This document shows positions 22,084-31,065 of a stretch of DNA of 64,000 nt, piece after piece (position 1 is the stretch's first letter; every line of letters begins with the position of its first letter). Position numbers and translations under genes: made by a program. A model generated the notes under the pieces. It was given only the letters and a program-made list of their open reading frames with translations. It had not been told where the DNA came from and did not search any database. Location of the stretch: assembly GCA_029959085.1 (NCBI GenBank), contig JARWIR010000010.1, forward strand, positions 33,844,731-33,908,730, read 5' to 3'. This stretch comes from Nemophila menziesii (taxonomy: Eukaryota > Streptophyta > Magnoliopsida > Boraginales > Hydrophyllaceae).

Positions 22084-23163
22084 TCATGGATGGTGCCATC
22101 CAAGATGTCGTGGGAATAGGTGTAACTCAATTCCAAGTGTAGCATTACACTCCTCTGGTAATCCATTCATCTCGAATCTTCGTTTGTTAGAAAGAATGTC
22201 CTTCATGAATTGACCGTATTTTGACATTCTTGTGAGAGCTTCTACAAACGGGCTGCTGTTCTTTAATTTGTTCATCATGTCAACGAACTTCTTGAATTCC
22301 AGGTCATTGTCCTTTCTGACATGTGAAGGGAATGGTGGAGGAGGACATGTATTGGTTACCACTGGGCTCTCTTTCTTTTCTGGTGTCTTCTCTTGGACAC
22401 GTTCTTGTTCAACTACTTCTTCGACCTTATCTTCTGTTGCTTCTTCCCCCCTCTGATCTGGAATAGGGACTGGTTCTGGTTCTGGTCTTGTTGGAGGTAG
22501 TTGTTTTCCACTTTCTAATTCAACTGCATGACAAACTTTGTTTTCTGGAGTAGTATTATCACTTTGGAGTTGCCTTTCTGCAGGGATTAGAGTTTCATTC
22601 ATCCTTTGTGACATTCTCTGCAACTTCTCCATAAGCGCATTCTGCGAGTCTTGGGATTCTTGATGGCGACTCTCTATATTATCAAGTGTTTGCATCAGTC
22701 GAGCCAAACTTGAACTCAAACTCGAAGGTTGTTTTTGTACGGTTTGCTGCATTGAATAAGGAAGTGGTTCTTGATAAGCTTCATTATAAATCGGCGCTTC
22801 TTGATAGATAGGTTGTGGAGGATAATAAGCTTGTGGTCGTGGTTGATAATAATCATCATGATAATGGTTATCATAATGACACGGCTGTTGATCTCCGACC
22901 CAATTGTAACTCTGTGGGGGTTGATAGTCAACGTAATTTCCTTGAGATTGATAATAACCATCATGATAATGGTCTCTTTGATAAGGCATGAAGGAAATTG
23001 AGGCTGGATTGTTCATGCAACGTCCCCACGAGTGATCTCTTGCTCCACAACTAGGACATGAAGGTGAGGCATGTACTAGATTCCTCCGAGCTATTTCTCG
23101 CGCTTGTTCTCGTAATTCCTCAAGTTGTTGGCTTAACTCCTTGAGTTTTAGAGATTCCATCAT
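22084..23163 (-). CDS. Gag-derived protein (zinc knuckle plus linker only), right copy
   Basis: Identical in translation to the 359-residue product at 16048-17127. It is the only long ORF of the complete element. The start is 163 bases past the primer-binding site, with no room for a capsid domain upstream. The C-terminus departs from the family pattern after GLPEECNA (plus-strand elements continue GLPEECSAICKSKLPPKLLD toward the protease) and ends after 18 novel residues. Intactness in two copies shows youth; whether the protein works cannot be told from sequence. Confidence 0.8.
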   Translation of the reverse strand: MMESLKLKELSQQLEELREQAREIARRNLVHASPSCPSCGARDHSWGRCMNNPASISFMPYQRDHYHDGYYQSQGNYVDYQPPQSYNWVGDQQPCHYDNHYHDDYYQPRPQAYYPPQPIYQEAPIYNEAYQEPLPYSMQQTVQKQPSSLSSSLARLMQTLDNIESRHQESQDSQNALMEKLQRMSQRMNETLIPAERQLQSDNTTPENKVCHAVELESGKQLPPTRPEPEPVPIPDQRGEEATEDKVEEVVEQERVQEKTPEKKESPVVTNTCPPPPFPSHVRKDNDLEFKKFVDMMNKLKNSSPFVEALTRMSKYGQFMKDILSNKRRFEMNGLPEECNATLGIELHLFPRHLGWHHP

Positions 23164-23325
23164 GAATTAGCTTCTTCAGGATCTAATAACACGAAACCTT
23201 TATCTCCTAATAAATATGCTTTCGCCTAAAAAAAATCTGTAAAACAAAAACTAAAAAGAAAAGCGTAAAAATAGAACTAACTAAAATAAAAGCACAAGAT
23301 AATTGCACAAGGACTAACGATGTAG

Positions 23326-23343
23326 TCCCCGGCAGCGGCGCCA
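23326..23343 (-). promoter_or_regulatory. Primer-binding site (TGGCGCC type), second copy
   Basis: Same 18-mer, six bases after the 23350-24914 LTR. It would prime minus-strand DNA synthesis of the complete element. Confidence 0.85.
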
Positions 23344-23349
23344 AAAACT

Positions 23350-24914
23350 TGGTGTGGCCTAAGGTGTGATAAAAAGATGTATAAAATAAGTGCAAATACA
23401 CACCCTAAACTAACACTGTACTGCAAGTATTACAGGACGTATGCAAGTTTTAATGATAAGAAGATTCGTTCCTCAGGGACTGACGAAAGTTAGAGAGAAC
23501 TTATGCAAATTATCAAGTGCAGATATTAAAGATAGATAATAATACGCAAGTAGAAAGAAGAGAAAGATAGATATTTATTTGGTTTTTAATAAGAAAACTA
23601 AACTACTAAATTAAAGACAGAAAATAAATAACAGAAAAGAAAAGAAGATAGTATGAACGATATAACTTAGGTTTTACTAGTATGCACTAATCCTTCTAAT
23701 TCTATCTATTAAATCTAATTCATAAGGGAGAATATTAGCTCTTGGTATACTTAGTCAGGATTCTAAATTCCACTACCTTAGACCTTGAGAGCGACTAAGG
23801 GGGCAACGGCACAACCAAGAAGTGATTTAAAATAGGGTTATCAAACGCCACTAAGGCCCTAAGCAAATACTGCAATCTTGGTGATATGGTGGTTAAAACA
23901 AACCTTAATGACTATCTAGTTAGAAGTATGTTTTGTCAGAACTGCTATCGACACTAGACGTTATGTGGTGGTTCAATAGTTAAACACCCTTACAAGGTGA
24001 CCATCTAACTACTATTAAGGTAATCCTATACTCGTGCACTAGCAAGGAAAACAATCATTAAATCAAAACACATAATCAAATATAAAGGTAAGTAGCTAAT
24101 ATCAGATTAAAACATATAATTCCCAAAGAACTTAGATAGAAGAACTAGAATTCATAGTTTATACATTATGCAAAACCTAAGCTAAGAGAATTAGTTCATA
24201 CAAAGAAAAGAAGAAGAAAGAATTACAAAATAAGAGGTTGAAGGAGACATGATTGTTGCACAGCTCCCTCCAGACTTCTTCTCTTGTGTTGCAGCTTCCT
24301 CTTGGCCTTAGGGTCTGGCCAAGGATGATTTAAGAGTGTTAAGAGGCTGTATTTATAGGGTATAGGTTGACCTAATTCGTTTCTTGGAGATAACTTCAAG
24401 TAATGGGCTCCTGGCCCAACCCAAATTCGTAAGATAAACACTGCTGCGTTGTTTTGAGTGTATCTTCTTCGTTATTGGTCGGATTTTGCTCCACAAGATA
24501 CCAAAAGAATCGCAACAGAATTATCTAGGCCCTTTTGAAGGAAATTACCAAATTCGGCCTATTTCTTAGGTAAAAACACCAATCTTTGGACGTGTACTGC
24601 AGAATCCCAGATTTAGGCAGCTTTTCCTTTTCCTATTTGAACTCAGTTTCCTTCTATCTCCAATTTCCATGCATATCTCTTTCCATAAGTTGTAGTCTTT
24701 GACTTGGACTCTAATTAATCTCCATAATTATCTTTAAAGCTTCACACTAAATAAACAATTAAACCCAATATGCTCTAAAAATAATAATTCTACAAATCAA
24801 GACTCAAAATAGGAAAGTGCACTAAATTAAGCTAAAATCAACCTATAAACTAATAAATAAGCCTAAAATGATGTCTCATGAGTATATTTTACTATCACAA
24901 ATGAGGAGACATCA
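23350..24914 (-). repeat. LTR (A type), 1,565 bp, second copy
   Basis: Same length and boundaries as 17314-18878, offset by 6,036. This is the 5' LTR of the array on the minus strand. The bases after it (24915-24919, ACTAC) have no match at the other end of the array. Confidence 0.9.
24350..24357 (-). promoter_or_regulatory. LTR TATA box, second copy
   Basis: Same TATAAATA, offset 6,036 from the one above; expected to drive transcription leftward through the gag-like ORF. Confidence 0.6.
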
Positions 24915-24915
24915 A

Positions 24916-25900
24916 CTACACCTTCCTTTTATACAAGCAGATCGGGTTGGCGCTATGATGTCATCCATGATAATTTGAAGCTTAAGTACGAGAATTTTTG
25001 CAATGATCTTATAGCTGAAATTAATGCAAGATATTGACCTATAATCCAGAACTAGTTCTTGGTTATTCCCTTTAGGAACGAGTGTGATAAACAAATCATT
25101 GATTTTATTAAGCGGAGTGTTACATATAAAGAAATTTGAGACCATAGTAAAAATATCATCTTTGAAAATATCCCAAAATTCTTGATAAAAAATACCAGAA
25201 AGACCATTAGGGCCCCGGGTCTTTGGTACCCGACATACTGAATACTACATTCCTTATCTCATCCATATCTGGTACTTTGAGAAGATTATCGTTCATGACT
25301 TCATTAATTTTTTACGGTGTGTGAATTGAAACATTCTCAATATTTCATGTTGGATTATTTTAAAAAGATTGATAAAATAATCTTGAATAATCCTTTTCAC
25401 CAATTTCGGTTTTTATACCTAGTTTCTTTGTCTTCCTTTATTTTGCAAATACGATTAATATTCCTTCTTGTTGAAGTCATGGCGAAGAAATAGTTTGTAT
25501 TTTTATCGCCCTTTTTATCCAAATATCTCTAGCCCGATCAGCCCAAAAAGATTCCTCTTGTTTCCAAAGACTTTCAATTTCGTTTTTAACTTTCCTTTTA
25601 ACTTCATAATTTCCTTGGTTGTATTGTTCATTCTGATTTTTTCCAAGAATGACTTGATATATGTTGATCAATTTGCGACTATTACAAAAGGTTTCTCGAC
25701 TCCATTCCTTCAGTGCAAGGCAAGTTACGTCTATTTTAATGATGCAATCTTGAATATTATCGATTCATCTACCTGTGTCCCAAGCCTTCTGATTTACTTC
25801 CCTAGACTTAATTTTTTCGAGCAACCGAGATTCAAAAGTAAAATAACTTTTATTCTCACCTTTAGGTATAGATCTCTGTAAAATTAGGGGGAATGATTGG
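24916..25900 (-). pseudogene. LINE reverse transcriptase, N-terminal part, truncated
   Basis: From the right the minus strand reads KRKVKNEIESLWKQEESFWA, then in a shifted frame KNTNYFFAMTSTRRNINRIC, then a GPNGLSGIFYQEFW-like stretch with stops, then LNKINDLFITLVPKGNNQEL and [20 protein letters not shown], ending ACIKGR just before the LTR. Catalytic boxes beyond this point are missing. Frameshifts and stops are frequent. Confidence 0.78.
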
Positions 25901-26571
25901 ATCCTATGGTCAGTGGAACTTTAATAATTGCATTGGGGAATAATTTGTACCACGAGTCTGAGGCAAGCCCTCTATCGAGATGTTCCTTGATATTATCCTC
26001 TCCAAGATATATATTAGTCCATGTATAATGACAAACTTTGGTTGGGATTTCGATTAAATTATTTATGTTAATGAAATCATTGATCGAATCATTCGATCAA
26101 AGTTAGGTGAGATTTTACCTTGTTTTTCCGATAATTTGGTGACGTCATTAAAATATCTGATTATAATAATGGGATCCGATACGTTAGAATTCCAATTAGA
26201 GACACTCCCAAAGATTTCCCTCTATCTGTAGTATTAGTTGGCGCCTAAACAAAAACAATATACCATGAAGAATATTTTGATTCTAAAACATTACATATTA
26301 CAAATGATGAACATGAACTAACGATACTAATCTTGATGTGATCCTTTCACGCCGCAATAATGCCCCCGGACCTAGAATCTTTGCCGCCAGGTTCACCACG
26401 AAGTTATTATGGAACAGATTCAAAAAATACTAGATCTAATATCCGCTACTTTCCACTTTGGATTCCAACAGACAAATAATAGAAAACTTATATTTTGAAT
26501 AAAAGGACTTAAAACATTTTTTGCGTCTAGGGTGTCCTAGCCCCTTGATAGTTCCATATCATTAAGTTATC
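25901..26571 (-). pseudogene. LINE endonuclease remnant
   Basis: Begins MDNLMIWNYQGLGHPRRKKC (a variant of WNCQGLG.P) and keeps SIICLLESKVESS with the metal-binding Glu. Stops appear within 30 codons of this Glu, and later motifs are too eroded to place with confidence. Confidence 0.65.
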
Positions 26572-26589
26572 CATCATTCTCGACCACTT

Positions 26590-27262
26590 TGAAGGATTGG
26601 CCGCCATCCTATGCAAAGTAAAGATCAATGCTTTCCTTCACGGGGATATCCCGTGTACTTGCATCATCTTAGGTGTCGTTGTTAGAAGACTTGTTCCTCT
26701 AAGTTTCCCCTCACAATCCGGATCACCGCAATAGTAGTACTTCCCTGTATTCTTATACTTCCAACTCCAATTACTATCTTCCAAAAATTAATTTTTCACA
26801 TCACAAAAACTTACATACAAATCATTCATGAACCTTTGAATTTCGTGGATTTCTTTACCCATAGTTTTAATCTCATCCAAACGGATCTTTTGTAACTTCG
26901 AAGAACCTTCTCCCCAGGCTGGTGCTGATCTTCTTTTCAAATCATTAGGCCAAAGTAAACTTCTGGTTGATGATTCGCATCCTCAGGGTGCTATATATCT
27001 GTTGCGTAAACTACATATCTTGCCGATTGCGGTGACTAATATGCACAAATTGTGAGTTCAAATACAATTTATCAGGTTTGAAGAAATCAATATCCTCGTT
27101 TCGAGCTGTAGGAACATTTTTACCCTTGTGTTTTGTATGAGAAATACCAATAGACAGATAAGAAAAGGACCAAGATCCTTTATTCAGATCAAGAATCTTT
27201 ACTACCCATCTTCCAATGCCTTTATAGTTGTAAAGAATTAAGTAGATAAAACTTTTGTACAT
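26590..27262 (-). pseudogene. LINE ORF1 remnant
   Basis: A frame from 27262 reads GRWVVKILDLNKGSWSFSYL and ends at 27011; shifted frames continue to about 26600, including YYYCGDPDCEGKLRG near 26740. Its position directly ahead of the endonuclease and the WSF motif shared with the ORF1-like region near 40800 support ORF1. The assignment is tentative because no standard domain is intact. Confidence 0.5.
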
Positions 27263-28390
27263 CCCTAGTTGCTCAAATTATGCAAAAATGCCCACGAAGA
27301 TTAAGAAACACTTCATAAAGTCTGCTTTCGCCGTCGAAGATAAAAAAAATGTTCATAAGTGACAAAACGTGTTCCAAAATAATTAGCATGTGCCTGAACT
27401 TCTTCTGATTACCCATGTATGTCAAATTAGAGTTGTTTTACGTGATCAAGTATGCCTTGTTTGTATAGTGAAGGCATTGCATGTTTTGATTAGAGTAATG
27501 AAAACAAAAAAACAAAAAAGCTATGAGTAACGCTTCCATTGGAGAGTTACATAGGAAGAAAACATAAAACAAGAAAAAGGTTTACAGAGATAAACTTATT
27601 CAGAACATAAAGATAGTCAAGAGAACTTAGCATATCCTTGACATACAAAGATCAATGGCGCAATTCCTACAAAAATCGATGACCTAGTTCCAATAAAATA
27701 CAGCCAAGCACCAATTAAAACAAATAGCCATCCCACTAGTCCAACAAATTGTTTCACTATCACCCCTAGCTGTCATCAGAATAGCTCTAACGTAACCGAG
27801 AAAAAGAGAAAAGATCCAACACAAAAATAAAAGAAGATACTTAAGAAGATATATAGCAGCAAAATAGTATCTTAAATTCATCCTATTCCTAAGAGATAAC
27901 GCACCTGTACCGAGGATTAAAAAGGAGAGAAACTAACTAACGAATCTTTTTCATCGCCTATATCGTGCCAAGTGTGGTCCTTAAAGGAGGAGACGTGTAA
28001 GTAATTACCATTGCGTGATCTCCAGTGAAATTAGTTTGATGAGACTTATGATAGTCTTATTGAAAAGAACCTTGATGAAACCTCTTCTCAGCCGTAGATC
28101 AGAAACAAAAGAAAATTGACCCAAAAGCATCTTGGAAAACGTATTAATAATCTGAAGAGGAGTGGATATATACGGTAGCTAAATAATCCCAGATTTTGAA
28201 ACGAAATTTTCTCCTGGTGATTCCCAATGTATTGAAATTGAAAATAAGAAGTAGAAGCCTTTTAATGTTTCTGATAACAGTACAAGCAACAAACACAACA
28301 AAAAAACTAAGATATGCCAACTGTTTTTTCCCCACTCCCCATGAAATAGTTGTTAAAAAAATCTCAATTTTATATTTGTCCACTTTCTTT
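27263..28390. other. Unassigned stretch, no clear gene
   Basis: No domain is recognisable. Short hydrophobic frames exist on the minus strand (27684-27881, 28144-28383) but have no recognisable relative and AT-biased composition. Part of this stretch may be 5' UTR of the neighbouring minus-strand LINE. Confidence 0.3.
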
Positions 28391-29012
28391 TAGTAAGAGT
28401 AGTCTATTACATCTAACAATTTCCCACCCCAAACTAATACTAGTCGTATATTGTTTCTAAAATTTTCCCAACTAATCTATATTATTCCACTCTATTCTAA
28501 TAAGAGTGGTTATTACTATAACTTTTGAAATTAAATAAATATTCAAAATTTAAAAAAAGGTTAACGATATATTTAAAAATTAAAATTAGTTCAGAAAGAT
28601 ATTTAAATCATTTAAAAATTCATGTAAACATTTTAAAATCAATATGTATTAAAAAATTAAATAATAAGAAAATAACAATTAAATCAAAACAAATTAAATA
28701 TTAAAAAATTTGAAAATTAAAAAAATTAAGAATTCATATTAATTTATAAAAATAACAATTCACAAAAATGATTAAAAATTAAATTTTAAAAATCAAAAAC
28801 TTCACAGTTTAAAATACTAAATATTCGTTCAGCTATCAATACATTAAGAGAAAAAAACAAATTAATAAATAACAAAATCATCACAATTAGGATTAAATAC
28901 ATATAAACTCAACTCGCACTTCACTATCAAAACAAAGACGAGAACTAATCGGAGAAGAACACGGCACACGAATTCATCCGACCACCGGAGAATAAGCGAA
29001 GCACCTTATGCC
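28391..29012. other. AT-rich non-coding region
   Basis: From 28520 to 28860 the sequence is almost all A and T with short AAATTAAA words. It starts with GAGTAGTCTATTAC (28397), a word that also occurs inverted in the 44-bp tandem repeat at 32849-33026, so the two places may be the ends of one mosaic unit. Confidence 0.4.
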
Positions 29013-29096
29013 GTCGTCTCTATGAACCAGCATGAGTAGAACATCGCCTAGGAAGTCGCCTCTACGAACCAGCCTGAGTAGAAGAATGCACAGGAA
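29013..29096. repeat. Tandem repeat, 2 x 42 bp
   Basis: Two adjacent units (29013-29054 and 29055-29096) each contain GTCG.CTCTA.GAACCAGC.T GAGTAGAA and end in AGGAA or CAGGAA. They differ at about eight positions. The unit is a multiple of three, but no long reading frame was established. Confidence 0.7.
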
Positions 29097-29222
29097 ACGA
29101 ACTTCGCCGTGAAAGAGGAGCAATAGCGGCGCCGTCGCCTTCAAAATCTTGGTGTATGGTTAAATGATATACCAAAATACATATATATATTTATAATAAT
29201 TTCTGGTAAAGTAATTTTTCAG

Positions 29223-29387
29223 TGTACCTAAAGGCATGACTGTTCTTCAAGCTTGTGAGATTGCTGGTGTTGATATACCTAGGTTTTGTTATCATAGTCG
29301 TCTCTCTATTGCGTGTAATTGTCATACGTGTTTAGTTGAGGTAGTCTCCGAAGCTTGTCACCTGTTATGCCATGCCTGCCCTTCCTG
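29223..29387 (+). pseudogene. NDUFS1 (complex I 75-kDa subunit) exon fragment
   Basis: The exon reads [20 protein letters not shown], then [20 protein letters not shown], the [2Fe-2S] ferredoxin-type domain at the N-terminus of the mitochondrial NADH dehydrogenase iron-sulfur protein 1. Three cluster cysteines (C-x10-C-x2-C) are present. After LVEV a one-base frameshift occurs; the next frame reads [14 protein letters not shown], matching the expected continuation. The exon is preceded by TTTTTCAG and followed by GTATGA, so the splice sites of the parent gene are kept. It is therefore a copied piece of genomic DNA, not a processed mRNA copy. No other NDUFS1 exon follows, so it cannot make the subunit. 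Confidence 0.82.
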
Positions 29388-30241
29388 GTATGATTGATCT
29401 AGATTTAATGCTTTTGTTTGTTCAAGTTTTATTTGTTGTCAAGGTGTTTGATTAATTGCTTGATTCAATATGAGAGCTTTCTGTAGTTCAGTTGGAAAAT
29501 TTGAAATAGAAATATACCTATAGAATAATACACTCGTAGGAGAATAGCTTCCTGAGATTTGAGCTATGTCAATTGAAAAAGTTCCGGAGTTTGGATTTGA
29601 TTCATCGACTTAGGTTAATCAGGTCTGGTTATGATTATTTGCCTATTATGGAGTTGGTTGAACTTCTGATAGTCATGCTCATAGGTCTTGCATCTCACAG
29701 TACCAATTACAAGCGCCTCCACCAAAACGAGAGTTCAGATCTTCGATAATCAGATTCCTTTCTTCCTCTCTAATTCAGGTCAGAATTCTCATATCTGATG
29801 ATTTACTTTAATTTTGCTATATTTTTTGGAATGTAAATTAGTGCTGTTAGTAGATTAAATTAAGCATTTGAATGTGTTCAGATTAAAATTCACGTGTTTC
29901 AGTTGCTTTCGAGTAAACCTTCTGCTGCATTTGGTACATTTTGGATTTCTTTTGTATCTGATATGGATTTAATGTATAATGATTAAAGAAGAGATGTAAA
30001 GCAGTTAAAACACTCACATACGTAACATAATTAAAACCCATCTCTTCTTTGTACAACCTACCAAACAGCATTAGTGCATCTTCATCAAGCCCCTCTTGAG
30101 CATATCCTATAATAGCTTTAGTGCAATTTATTTGATATGATATAAGTGTTTGATGGTTGGTCTATGCAATTACAAGTTGAGAATTGAACTGCAATTTCTT
30201 AATTCGTTTAATTGATTTGGATCCATTTCATTGTTCTGTAG
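29388..30241. other. Intron-like spacer between gene fragments
   Basis: The first 100-150 bases are probably NDUFS1 intron. The rest has no clear coding sequence. A possible leader exon ends at about 29778 (TCTAATTCAG followed by GTCAGAATTC), which could serve the next set of exons. Confidence 0.35.
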
Positions 30242-30927
30242 GACACGGAGCACTTCGAATCGAGGTATCATGTTGCTAATTGCACTATAGGTCCTTTACT
30301 ATACAATAAACTGCAGTACATGCCTCTAATATTATTCATATTGATACTTAAAATCAAGAAAGAACAACCAAAGGATCCCGAGGTTCATTGTTCCAGGGAA
30401 AGAAGTAGATTAGCCTGGAAAGTAATCGAAGAGGTATAAATTTAATCATCTATAACCATAATTTAAGTTGTTTTAATTCAATATTCTAGTTTTATTAGCA
30501 TTGAATCGAATTATAGTTGTATACACTATGCAGTATTTGATGCCATATGTAGAACAAGAAAGATACGAGCTTTCAACTCAATTCAAGTTTCATCAAAGCA
30601 ATGATTTGAATTCATGTAGATATTAATGAATGGAGATGTGGTTACTGTAAAAAAAAAAGCTTTCGAGCCGAAACTTATCTTGATAAGCACTTGGATAGTC
30701 GCCACTATAATCTTCTGAATATTGTAAGTTACTACCATATATTCAGTTAATTGCAATTAGACCCCCGTAATTATACTAATTACCTAATTGCTCCGTTGAT
30801 ATAGAGTCAAAGCAAGTGCTTAGCAAATTTATGTGGAGCTTTACACTGTGACCTTGTAATGGATCCAAAGCCTCGTAAAACAAAATGTAACCCAGCAGCT
30901 TCTGCTAGAAACAAACATTTATGTGAG
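30242..30927 (+). pseudogene. C2H2-like zinc-finger protein, three exons (partial)
   Basis: Three exon-like blocks have canonical splice borders: 30242-30433, 30534-30723 and 30805-30927. The first reads DTEHFESRYHVANCTIGPLL and ends RERSRLAWKVIEE. The second begins YLMPYVEQERYELSTQFKFH and, after a frame change, IHVDINEWRCGYCKKKAFRA ... YLDKHLDSRHYNLLNI, a Cys2His2 finger. The third reads KCLANLCGALHCDLVMDPKP and NPAASARNKHLCE. From memory this order matches a plant C2H2-like zinc-finger family (Arabidopsis At5g63280 type), a match not verified here. The second exon has lost about a dozen codons and shifted frame before the finger. The next expected exon is absent. It may be a captured fragment or part of a chimeric transcript. 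Confidence 0.55.
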
Positions 30928-31065
30928 GTTTGTTTATTTATTTATTAATTATAAAGAAAACTAGTTTGGAGTTGTTAGAAGAGTTTCTTGATCTTGTTCA
31001 AGCAGATTCGTGTAACAGTACTATATTCTTTGATTTGCAGTGATTAATATTAATCTGTGTTACAG

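Larger units (their letters stand above)
17314..24914 (-). mobile_element. Gypsy-like gag-only LTR retrotransposon with two near-identical LTRs
   Basis: On the minus strand: 5' LTR (24914-23350), primer-binding site (23343-23326), an intact 359-codon gag-like ORF (23163-22084), a GC-rich block (about 21706-21436), 2 kb of non-coding internal DNA, a polypurine tract (18895-18880) and a 3' LTR (18878-17314). No protease, reverse transcriptase or integrase motif was found in any frame. It is therefore non-autonomous and resembles plant TR-GAG elements. The LTRs look identical, which implies recent activity or recent duplication. No 5-bp target duplication joins its ends, because the DNA past the 3' LTR is a second copy of the element's own internal region. 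Confidence 0.85.
20908..24915. repeat. 4.0-kb direct repeat, right copy
   Basis: Second copy of the repeat at 14871-18879. The left boundary is set where GACTTGTCTC is preceded by ACTAG here but by GATGA in the other copy. The right boundary is just after the LTR end (CA at 24913-24914). Confidence 0.93.
24916..27262 (-). mobile_element. LINE 5' part (ORF1 end, endonuclease, start of RT)
   Basis: On the minus strand this runs from an ORF1-like frame (27262-26590) through an endonuclease (26571 to about 25900) into the first part of a reverse transcriptase, which is cut at 24915 by the LTR of the array. It is related to the two LINEs at 34600-44150: all share the NISL/IN..NDT(L)..LIPKG RT block. 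The missing 3' half is not found on the other side of the array, where a plus-strand LINE stands instead. Confidence 0.8.

Noticed and set aside
14871..24915. Reading the 4-kb repeats as giant LTRs of one large element
   Set aside because: Each repeat contains its own LTR with TG...CA ends, a primer site and a gag ORF, and a solo LTR elsewhere (38768-40298) matches only the 1.5-kb part.
24912..24915. The LINE RT frame continuing leftward to a stop at 24912
   Set aside because: The last codon and stop come from the LTR sequence, not from the LINE; the RT is truncated at 24916.
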